18,019 bases of DNA, from contig CAQPRV010000007.1 in the NCBI GenBank assembly GCA_948857205.1, positions 1 through 18,019 of the forward strand, read 5' to 3'. The notes beneath the pieces were generated by a model. The model saw nothing but the letters and a program-made list of their open reading frames with translations. It was not told the DNA's origin and made no database searches. Position 1 is the stretch's first letter; every line of letters starts with the position of its first letter. Below are positions 12,030-18,019 of the stretch, in pieces. Position numbers and translations under genes: made by a program. The DNA is from an uncultured Clostridia bacterium (GTDB taxonomy: Bacteria; Bacillota; Clostridia; TANB77; CAG-508).

Positions 12030-14669
12030 ATGTGGGAAACTTTAAGAAAAGAAGAAATCTTAAGAACTTTAAAAACAGATAAGAAATATGGAATTACGAA
12101 AGAAGAAGCAGAGGAGAGAACTCAAAAGTATGGGGCAAATAAATTAGAGGACAAACCTAAAGAAACTTTATTAGTAAAATTTATAAAACAATTTAATGAT
12201 TTTATGATTATAATACTAATAATAGCCTCAATAGTTTCAGCAGTGGTATCAACAATGCAAGGAGAAAATGATTATATTGACTCAATAATAATAATAGGAA
12301 TTGTAATATTAAATGCCTTGATGGGTGTTATACAAGAATCAAAAGCAGAGAAATCAATAGAAGCTTTAAAAGAAATGACACCACCAAAAGCAAAAGTAAT
12401 AAGAGATGGAATAACAAAAGAGATAAATGCAGAAAAATTAGTACCAGGAGATTTAATTACTTTAGAAGCAGGAAATTTTGTCCCAGCAGATTGTAGACTA
12501 ATTGAAAGTTTTAATCTAAAAATAGAAGAATCAAGTCTAACAGGTGAAACAGAGCCAGTATTAAAAAATGCAGAGATGATATGCAAAAATGACATTCCTT
12601 TAGGTGATAGGCTAAATATGGCATATATGGCTAGTATTGTAGTAAATGGTCATGCAAAAGCTATAGTTACAGACATAGGAATGAATACAAAGGTTGGAAA
12701 GATAGCTAATATGATAATTCAAGATGAAGCACCAGAAACTCCTATACAGAAAAAGTTAAGCCAAGTTGGAAAAACTTTAGGAATAGTTTGCTTGGCAATA
12801 TGTTTAATAATATTTTTAATTGGATTAATAAAGAACATAGAACCAATGGAAATGTTTATGACATCAGTTGGATTAGCAGTAGCAGCAATACCAGAGGGAT
12901 TACCAGCAATAGTAACTATAATGTTATCAATTGGTGTAACAAAAATGGCTAAGAAAAATAGTATAATTAGAAAATTACCAGCAGTAGAAACTTTAGGAAG
13001 TAGTAGTGTAATATGTTCAGATAAAACTGGAACTTTAACTCAAAACAAAATGAAGGTAGTGGAAATAAAATCTTTAAATGCAGATTTAACTACTAAACTT
13101 TCAAGTATGTGTACAGATTGTGACATTACTTATAGCAGTAGTAGTTTACAAGTATCTGGTGAGCCAACAGAAGTTGCCTTGGTAAATAATGGTTTGTCAA
13201 AGGGATTAAATAAAACGGAATTATATAAAGAATTTCCAAGAATTAACGAGATACCCTTTGACTCGAATAGAAAAATGATGACAACTATACATAAAATAGG
13301 TAATAGATACAGAATTATCACAAAAGGTGCACCAGATGTATTATTAGATAGATGTAGTAAACAAATAGAGAATATTGAAGGAAAATCAACAATATTGCAA
13401 AAGCATAATATACAACAACAAAATTTGCAAATGGCAAAAAAAGCCTTAAGAGTTATTGCAGTAGCTTACAAAGATATTGATTATTTACCATCCAAAATAG
13501 TTTCAGCAAATATAGAAAATGAATTAATTTTTGTTGGATTAATTGGAATGATAGATCCTCCAAGAGAGGGGGTAAAAGATGCAGTTAAAACTTGCAAAAA
13601 AGCTGGAATAAAAACAGTTATGATTACAGGAGACCATATAGCAACAGCGACAGCAATTGCTAAGGATTTAAATATATTAGGAAATAATGACAAAGCAATA
13701 ACAGGTCAGGAATTAGACCAGATATCTCAAAACCAATTAGAAAAAGAAATTTCACAGTATTCTGTGTTTGCTAGAGTAACTCCTGAACATAAAGTTAGAA
13801 TAGTAAAAGCTTGGCAAAAAACAGGTGCAGTTGTTGCAATGACAGGTGATGGTGTAAATGATAGCCCAGCACTTAAAAATGCAGATATTGGTATTGCTAT
13901 GGGAAAAAATGGTACAGATGTTGCAAAAAACGCATCGGATATGATTTTAACAGATGATAACTTTGTAACCATAGTAGAAGCGGTTAAACAGGGGAGAAAT
14001 ATATATGATAATATTAGAAAAGCTATACATTTTTTAATAGCAACAAATATTGGCGAAATTGTAACAATATTTATGGGATTACTTTTAGGTTTAAAATCTC
14101 CTTTGCTTGCTATTCAACTTTTATGGGTAAATTTAGTAACAGATTCTTTACCAGCAATAGCAATAGGATTAGAGCCACCAGATAAAAATATTATGAGTAG
14201 AAAGCCTGTAGACTCAAGAAAAGGGATCTTTGCAGATGGTTTATGGAACAAAATTATTGTTGAAGGTATTATGATAGGTATGCTTACTTTGGTTGCTTTT
14301 AGTATAGGTAATAAGTATTTTGGAATTGATGTTGCTAGAACTATGGCCTTTGTATCAATTGGTGTTTTAGAATTAGTACACAGTTTTAATATAAAAAGTG
14401 AACAATCTTTGCTTAAAAGTGGGATTTTCGAGAATAAATTTTTAATTGGCAGTTTTATATTAGGAATTTTTGTACAGGTAATTGTTGTTTTGATTCCTTC
14501 ATTGGCTACAATCTTTAAGTTGGTTCCTTTAAATCAGCTTCAATGGATTATTACTTTGGGTATTTCTATTTTGCCAATTCCTATTATGGAGTTACAGAAA
14601 AAGGTTAATAGTGCTAAACATGATAATGTTATTTATACTAAAGTGGATAAATTTGATTCTATTACTTAA
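12030..14669 (+). CDS. Calcium-translocating P-type ATPase (type II, SERCA/PMCA-like)
   Basis: The 879-aa pump has the full P-type set: N-terminal cation-ATPase domain, TGET (171-174), M4 AAIPEGLPAI (E289), phosphorylation loop SDKTGTLT (D331), nucleotide-domain TKGAPDVLL (431-439), DPPRE (509-513), MITGDH (531-536) and MTGDGVNDSPAL (604-614). Ligand-like residues fit a calcium pump: E289 (M4), N673 and E676 in ATNIGE (M5), N701-T704-D705 in NLVTD (M6) and E781 in M8. It would export Ca2+ from the cytoplasm with ATP hydrolysis. AAAGGAGA precedes the ATG by 7-8 bases. Codon choice drifts from A-ending to T-ending along the gene. No Lys/Arg is seen at the M8 position. Confidence 0.92.
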   Translation: MWETLRKEEILRTLKTDKKYGITKEEAEERTQKYGANKLEDKPKETLLVKFIKQFNDFMIIILIIASIVSAVVSTMQGENDYIDSIIIIGIVILNALMGVIQESKAEKSIEALKEMTPPKAKVIRDGITKEINAEKLVPGDLITLEAGNFVPADCRLIESFNLKIEESSLTGETEPVLKNAEMICKNDIPLGDRLNMAYMASIVVNGHAKAIVTDIGMNTKVGKIANMIIQDEAPETPIQKKLSQVGKTLGIVCLAICLIIFLIGLIKNIEPMEMFMTSVGLAVAAIPEGLPAIVTIMLSIGVTKMAKKNSIIRKLPAVETLGSSSVICSDKTGTLTQNKMKVVEIKSLNADLTTKLSSMCTDCDITYSSSSLQVSGEPTEVALVNNGLSKGLNKTELYKEFPRINEIPFDSNRKMMTTIHKIGNRYRIITKGAPDVLLDRCSKQIENIEGKSTILQKHNIQQQNLQMAKKALRVIAVAYKDIDYLPSKIVSANIENELIFVGLIGMIDPPREGVKDAVKTCKKAGIKTVMITGDHIATATAIAKDLNILGNNDKAITGQELDQISQNQLEKEISQYSVFARVTPEHKVRIVKAWQKTGAVVAMTGDGVNDSPALKNADIGIAMGKNGTDVAKNASDMILTDDNFVTIVEAVKQGRNIYDNIRKAIHFLIATNIGEIVTIFMGLLLGLKSPLLAIQLLWVNLVTDSLPAIAIGLEPPDKNIMSRKPVDSRKGIFADGLWNKIIVEGIMIGMLTLVAFSIGNKYFGIDVARTMAFVSIGVLELVHSFNIKSEQSLLKSGIFENKFLIGSFILGIFVQVIVVLIPSLATIFKLVPLNQLQWIITLGISILPIPIMELQKKVNSAKHDNVIYTKVDKFDSIT

Positions 14670-14741
14670 TTTGAGGAAAAGTATTTAAATGTAAATATCT
14701 TAATAAGTTATCAAAAATTAGTTTTATATAAAGTAAATTCA

Positions 14742-14772
14742 AGGTGGAGCTACAAAATTTGTAGCCCCACCT
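14742..14772 (+). terminator. GC-rich hairpin after the Ca2+-ATPase gene
   Basis: AGGTGG (14742-14747) pairs with CCACCT (14767-14772) and GCTACAAA (14749-14756) with TTTGTAGC (14758-14765), with one A/C mismatch. It lies about 70 bases after the stop. The following T content is low, so termination is likely but may be weak. Confidence 0.55.
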
Positions 14773-14967
14773 CATTAATAATTATATTACCAAATAACAT
14801 GAGATTTCATAATTTTTTCTACATATGATTAATTTATGATGATTTGATAAATAGTAACTTTAAAAAATATCACAAAGTAAAAATAATAAGTCGCAGAGGT
14901 AACTTAAATGAGAAAAGTTAATTTAATAATGATAAAAGTATGATTGTTTGTATAATAGGGAAGAAAT

Positions 14968-15017
14968 AAAAAAGATATTAAGCAATAATAATTTAATTAC
15001 TTAATATCTTTTTTTAT
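14968..15017. terminator. Bidirectional terminator
   Basis: A 15-bp perfect stem joins 14968-14982 and 15000-15014 around a 17-base loop. It is flanked by A and T runs, so it can act on both strands. It serves the minus-strand zinc-ribbon gene ending at 15030. Confidence 0.85.
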
Positions 15018-15029
15018 AAAAATAATAAA

Positions 15030-15203
15030 TTAATTATTATTTTGTCTTTGTTGTTTTTTAGCTTTTCTACAACTTGAGCATCTAACAGGATTATGGTCAA
15101 AACCTTTTTCGGCATAAAATGCTTGTTCACCAGCAGTAAAAACAAACTCTGAACCACAATCTTTACATACCAAATTGATATCAGTATATTCATTGTTTTC
15201 CAT
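15030..15203 (-). CDS. Small zinc-ribbon protein (zf-trcl type)
   Basis: The 57-aa product has two CxxC pairs: C13xxC16 in LVCKDCGSEFVFT and C42xxC45 in RCSSCRKAKK, separated by GEQAFYAEKGF. This spacing and the EQxFYxxKGF core are those of the probable zinc-ribbon domain called zf-trcl. It likely binds one zinc ion; its biological role is unknown, with nucleic-acid or ribosome contact only a guess. An AAAAGGAGGT ribosome site with 7-base spacing supports the ATG. It stands alone on the minus strand, with a terminator downstream and the ribosomal operon divergent from it. Confidence 0.85.
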   Translation of the reverse strand: MENNEYTDINLVCKDCGSEFVFTAGEQAFYAEKGFDHNPVRCSSCRKAKKQQRQNNN

Positions 15204-15342
15204 TTATAAAACCTCCTTTTTAGATTTGAATTAAAATTTTTAACATAAACCTATCTAAAAAGAAAGATAATATATAAAAAATAAAATAATTCACATTACA
15301 AAAAGATTATAACACTAAAGAAAGAAATATGCAACAAAAAAC

Positions 15343-15371
15343 TTGCAAAACATAAAAGAATATGATAAAAT
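15343..15371 (+). promoter_or_regulatory. Promoter of the rpsF-ssb-rpsR operon
   Basis: TTGCAA (15343-15348) and TAAAAT (15366-15371) are spaced by 17 bases, and TGA directly before the -10 box makes an extended -10. The transcript would have a leader of about 75 bases. Confidence 0.75.
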
Positions 15372-15408
15372 GTCAATGTTAAAAAATAAAAAAATTTTTT
15401 AATCTCTA

Positions 15409-15427
15409 CTTACATTAAAAATGTAGG
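15409..15427 (+). promoter_or_regulatory. Leader hairpin upstream of rpsF
   Basis: CTTACATT (15409-15416) pairs with AATGTAGG (15420-15427), 8 pairs with one T-G wobble around AAA. In many bacteria the S6:S18 complex binds its own leader to repress the operon; I cannot show that the required bulge is present here, so that role is inference. Confidence 0.4.
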
Positions 15428-15454
15428 TTATATATCCAAAGGGAGGTGAAAATA

Positions 15455-15733
15455 ATGAATAAATACGAAAGTGTTATCATTGTTAATCCAAATGTAGACG
15501 AAGTAGGAATAAAAGCATTAGAAGACAAATTTACAGGATTAATAAATGAAAATGGAAAAGTAGAATCTGTAGAAAATATGGGAAAAAGAAAATTAGCATA
15601 TGAAATCAAAAAATTCAATGAAGCAACATACATGTTATTCAACTTTGAAGCAAAACCAGATTCAATAACAGAACTAGAAAGAGTTTATAGAATTACAGAT
15701 GACATAATAAAATTCATCGTAGTAAAAAAATAA
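15455..15733 (+). CDS. rpsF: 30S ribosomal protein S6
   Basis: S6 binds the 30S platform together with S18. The 92-aa sequence is full length and typical: YESVIIVNPN at the start, GKRKLAYEIKKFNEATYMLFNFEA in the middle (about 42-65) and ERVYRITDDIIKFIVVKK at the end. The ATG at 15455 is preferred over the GTG at 15446, because that GTG lies inside the GGGAGGTG ribosome site. It is the first gene of the rpsF-ssb-rpsR operon. Confidence 0.97.
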   Translation: MNKYESVIIVNPNVDEVGIKALEDKFTGLINENGKVESVENMGKRKLAYEIKKFNEATYMLFNFEAKPDSITELERVYRITDDIIKFIVVKK

Positions 15734-15782
15734 ATAACTTTCAAAAAAATAAAACAATCAAAAATAAAAAAGAGAAAAAATC

Positions 15783-15805
15783 AAATAAAGAAGGGGCCTT
15801 TATTT
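15783..15805 (+). promoter_or_regulatory. Hairpin between rpsF and ssb
   Basis: AAATAAAG (15783-15790) pairs with CTTTATTT (15798-15805) around a G-rich loop, AAGGGGC. The loop GGGG stands out in an AT-rich gap. It may tune the ratio of S6 to SSB or protect the mRNA end; this is inference. Confidence 0.35.
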
Positions 15806-15827
15806 AGAGTAAAGAAAGGTGAAAAAA

Positions 15828-16250
15828 ATGAACAAAGTAATATTAATGGGAAGATTAACAAGAGATCCAGAAGTAAGATATACACAAACAAATAATACAT
15901 TAGTAGCATCATTTAGCCTAGCAGTAAATAGAAGATTTGTAAGACAAGGAGAAGAAAGACAAGCAGACTTCATAAACATAGTAGCATGGAGTAAGCTAGG
16001 TGAATTTTGTAGCAAATACTTTAAGAAAGGTCAACAAGTAGGGGTCATAGGAAGGTTACAAACAAGAACTTGGGATGATGACCAAGGAACAAAACACTAT
16101 ATTACAGAGGTAGTAGCAGAAGAAGCATATTTTGCAGATAGCAAAAGAGAAGGAGAAGCAAATTCTTTTGACAATGCATTTGGAAACACTGCACCAGGTA
16201 ATATGGGAGCTGATTTTGAAGTATCTTCAAGTGATGACTTACCATTCTAA
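15828..16250 (+). CDS. ssb: Single-stranded DNA-binding protein
   Basis: The 140-aa protein has a canonical SSB OB fold (about 1-105): NKVILMGRLTRDPEVRY, the ASFSLAVNRRF strand, ADFINIVAWSKLGEFC, the KKGQQVGVIGRLQTRTW segment and a YITEVVAEE strand. A short flexible tail ends in DDLPF, the acidic tip that recruits replication and repair proteins. It coats single-stranded DNA during replication, repair and recombination. The ATG at 15828 follows AAAGGTG by 6 bases; an upstream GTG at 15819 is part of that site. The tail is short compared with E. coli SSB. Confidence 0.97.
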   Translation: MNKVILMGRLTRDPEVRYTQTNNTLVASFSLAVNRRFVRQGEERQADFINIVAWSKLGEFCSKYFKKGQQVGVIGRLQTRTWDDDQGTKHYITEVVAEEAYFADSKREGEANSFDNAFGNTAPGNMGADFEVSSSDDLPF

Positions 16251-16273
16251 TAAAAAGAGAGGGGGAAAATAAA

Positions 16274-16549
16274 ATGGCAGATAAAAAACAAAATAGAAAA
16301 AATAAAAATTATGACGAAGATTATAATCCAAGATTTAGAAAACAAAGAAAAAAAGTATGCTTATTATGTAGTGACAAGAACTTTGAATTAGATTATAAAA
16401 ACATAGACCAATTAAAGAAATTTGTAAATGATAAAGGTAAAATCTTACCAAGAAGAACAACAGGTGCTTGCGCAAAACATCAAAGAGATATTACAATTGC
16501 AGTAAAAAGAGCAAGACATATCGCTATTTTACCATATACACAAAACTAA
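16274..16549 (+). CDS. rpsR: 30S ribosomal protein S18, zinc-ligand (C+) form
   Basis: S18 binds S6 on the 30S platform. The 91-aa protein has a basic N-terminal tail (1-27) and the core KKVCLLC ... LKKFVNDKGKILPRRTTGACAKHQRDITIAVKRARHIAILPY. C29, C32, C66 and H69 are all present, so this is the zinc-binding (C+) variant. GAGGGGG precedes the ATG. It ends the operon, and a clear terminator follows. Confidence 0.97.
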   Translation: MADKKQNRKNKNYDEDYNPRFRKQRKKVCLLCSDKNFELDYKNIDQLKKFVNDKGKILPRRTTGACAKHQRDITIAVKRARHIAILPYTQN

Positions 16550-16565
16550 TCTAATACATAAAAAT

Positions 16566-16608
16566 AATCGCAAGTTAGATATATCAACAACTTGCGATTT
16601 TATTTTTT
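16566..16608 (+). terminator. Terminator of the rpsF-ssb-rpsR operon
   Basis: AATCGCAAGTT (16566-16576) pairs with AACTTGCGATT (16589-16599) over 11 bp with a 12-base loop, followed by a T-rich tract to about 16608. Confidence 0.9.
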
Positions 16609-16651
16609 ATCTATTTTATATTAATTTAATGCAATTTTGATGCAACTAGCT

Positions 16652-16789
16652 TCACATTTTTAATTTTAATACAATGTTTTTTATGCTTCTTTCAACTTCA
16701 TCGTCTCTAAATTTATCGAAAATATTAGTATAAGTATTAATTGTTGTAGTAATATTTTTACGTCCTAACACAAATTGTCTAGATATCAA
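16652..16789 (-). pseudogene. C-terminal remnant of a tyrosine recombinase (integrase)
   Basis: 45 codons are readable on the minus strand to TGA at 16654-16652. The product reads LISRQFVLGRKNITTTIN, then TYTNIFDKFRDDEVERSIKNI. This is the end of a phage/ICE-type tyrosine recombinase: LGxKNITTT followed by the nucleophile Tyr (residue 20) in NTYTNIF. The usual His of LGH is Arg here. The rest of the catalytic domain is missing. The frame directly follows, and is in frame with, the TAA stop (16792-16790) of the surface-protein gene. Without a start or ribosome site it is a remnant. It suggests that a mobile element integrated or was lost beside rpsR. Confidence 0.7.
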
Positions 16790-18019
16790 TTAATTTGAAA
16801 ATATCCATTTTCCATCATTTCCCTTTGTTGCTTTAACACTAGATGGTAGAGAAACTACTGGACGAACACCATAACTAGGATAGCTATAGTGGTCAGTGTT
16901 GGCATTTCCATTATAATATATACGCCACACACCGTCTGTGAGGTTCGCAAAAGGGGAAGCCAACCAGTAGCCAGTACAATTGTTGTACTTAGAAGAATGT
17001 GGTACATACAATGTATCAGTATTTTCTATTGTTGGCTTATCTAAGTAATTCAAATTTGTATTATGTTTTTTATTATAACTTTCTATAAGTAATTCTATTG
17101 TTGGTGAACCTGTTGCTCTAGCTCCTGTTATTCCATTTACAAATACATTCCATTTAGTATCTTTTAATTCATTTACTAATTCATCTCTAGAATTCCCTAT
17201 AACATTGTACTCTCCACTTGTTGTAATCCCATTTATTATTGGTATTTTTGTTACTGGTAAATAGTCACTTGTTATTATATACACATTTGAATCATCTTTA
17301 TGGAATATTCTCCAATCTGTTACTCCATTTGCACTATAATTTACATTCTCTCCATAATTTTCAGTTGTTATTACATCTATTGCAGTTTCAATTCTCCATA
17401 TTGCCCATAGTGTCGCATCTTCATCAGTAGCATAATTTGCACCTTTTTCATATTCTGGTGTTGTTGAATTTTGATCTTTTGACCAACCTAAAAATACATA
17501 TCCTGTTTTAGTTGGAATTGTTGTACTTAATGTTAGCGGATAACCATGTGTTTTTTTCTGTTCCGTTGGTGCTCCTGTTCCTCCATTTGCATCATAAGTA
17601 ATTGTATATGTTCTTGTTTCTGATGTACCTACTTTAGAATCATCTATTGTTAAATCTTTTTTTAATACGAATTTATATCCTTTATATTGTATCTCTGCAA
17701 AGTCTATTTCTGTTGTTATTCCATTATCTTCTATTATTACTGATGATGTCTTTTTATATGTTATTGTCATATCTATTTCTGTGTCATAATTATCTTTTAT
17801 CCATTTTGATATATCTTCAATTTTTGGGGTTATTATTTGCTTTTCACTTGCTAAATCTAGTCTTGCTTCTGTTATTAATAATTTTAATTCTTCTTTTGCA
17901 GTTTCTTCATTTGTTTTTTGTCCTGCAGTTGTTGCTCTTTTTAGTATTCCATTTTCACTTGTTAATGTTATTATTGTTACTCCTGCTAGTATTAATAGTA
18001 CTATTATTGTTATTACAAG
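16790..18019 (-). CDS. Pilin-like surface protein with InlB repeat and DUF6273-like end (partial)
   Basis: 409 residues are visible; the N-terminal tip lies beyond the window. The visible start, LVITIIVLLILAGVTIITLT followed by SENGILKRAT, is the hydrophobic helix of a clostridial prepilin-like family; the cleavage site would be just outside. A charged helix (about 20-80) follows. Next comes an InlB/Flg_new repeat (about 136-209) with YTITYDANGG, TKTGYVFLGWS and ATLWAIW. The C-terminal part has WRIF, VYIITSDYLP, GYWLASPFA and GVRPVVSL, the pattern of DUF6273. It is probably secreted or surface-assembled; partner and role are unknown. The frame stays open from 18019 to the TAA at 16792-16790, so an internal ATG at 17770 is not the true start. 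Confidence 0.8.
   Translation of the reverse strand, partial: LVITIIVLLILAGVTIITLTSENGILKRATTAGQKTNEETAKEELKLLITEARLDLASEKQIITPKIEDISKWIKDNYDTEIDMTITYKKTSSVIIEDNGITTEIDFAEIQYKGYKFVLKKDLTIDDSKVGTSETRTYTITYDANGGTGAPTEQKKTHGYPLTLSTTIPTKTGYVFLGWSKDQNSTTPEYEKGANYATDEDATLWAIWRIETAIDVITTENYGENVNYSANGVTDWRIFHKDDSNVYIITSDYLPVTKIPIINGITTSGEYNVIGNSRDELVNELKDTKWNVFVNGITGARATGSPTIELLIESYNKKHNTNLNYLDKPTIENTDTLYVPHSSKYNNCTGYWLASPFANLTDGVWRIYYNGNANTDHYSYPSYGVRPVVSLPSSVKATKGNDGKWIFSN

Larger units (their letters stand above)
14670..15029. other. Gene-poor gap with two hairpins
   Basis: No convincing gene is seen. The gap holds the hairpin at 14742-14772 and the bidirectional terminator at 14968-15014. A TATAAT at 14951-14956 lacks a -35 box. 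An 11-codon ORF at 14908-14943 behind GAGGT is too short to support. Confidence 0.5.

Noticed and set aside
14908..14943. 11-codon ORF behind GAGGT
   Set aside because: Too short and without family or conservation evidence.
14951..15014. Possible small RNA from a TATAAT to the terminator
   Set aside because: No -35 box or extended -10 accompanies it, and the transcript would be little more than the terminator.
15446..15454. GTG start for rpsF (and similarly GTG 15819 for ssb)
   Set aside because: Both GTGs overlap the ribosome binding site; the downstream ATGs match the family starts.

Overview
The window is a very AT-rich, gene-dense piece of a low-GC Gram-positive chromosome, most likely an anaerobic member of the Clostridia. 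The evidence is strong AGGAGG-type ribosome binding sites, TTG starts, sigma-A-like promoters, the lspA-rluD pair, the rpsF-ssb-rpsR operon, a YtaF-type membrane protein, a PdaB/YlxY-like deacetylase and a clostridial pilin-like surface protein. TGA is used as a stop and TGG as Trp, so the code appears standard. No tRNA, rRNA or CRISPR array was seen.

Left edge (1-1645). The first 240 bases hold a 59-bp perfect inverted repeat formed by two divergent copies of one small ORF. The right copy is intact (54 aa); the left copy is frameshifted at its start. A second small ORF (42 aa) runs convergently into the intact copy. Next come two small membrane proteins of the DUF2752 and DUF4190 types.

Central + strand block (1740-9825). 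This holds a NodB-fold deacetylase with an altered first motif, an unrecognised 171-aa protein, and a tandem OB-fold SSB-like protein with its own promoter and a hairpin-rich leader. After a strong terminator comes a tightly spaced housekeeping run: a GT-C-like membrane protein, lspA, an RluD-type and an RsuA/RluB-type pseudouridine synthase, and a three-S1-domain protein. A winged-helix-like protein follows behind a leader hairpin.

Minus-strand block (9919-11821). This holds a PlsC-type acyltransferase, a patatin remnant without its nucleophile half, and a YtaF-like protein carrying an EF-hand-like loop. YtaF is divergent from a type II Ca2+-ATPase (12030-14669), so calcium handling is a plausible shared theme. 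Large hairpins fill the gaps around the acyltransferase and the patatin remnant.

Right part (14670-18019). A gene-poor gap and a small zinc-ribbon protein precede the rpsF-ssb-rpsR operon, which has a clear promoter and terminator. Beyond rpsR lie the C-terminal remnant of a tyrosine recombinase and the 3' part of a pilin-like, InlB-repeat, DUF6273-like surface protein that leaves the window. This suggests that a mobile or variable segment joined the chromosome next to rpsR.

I see no convincing complete novel defence or mobile system. The most unusual items are the inverted ORF pair at the left edge, the hairpin systems at 9846-9904 and 10527-10664, the recombinase remnant fused in frame behind the surface-protein stop, and the YtaF/Ca2+-ATPase pairing.
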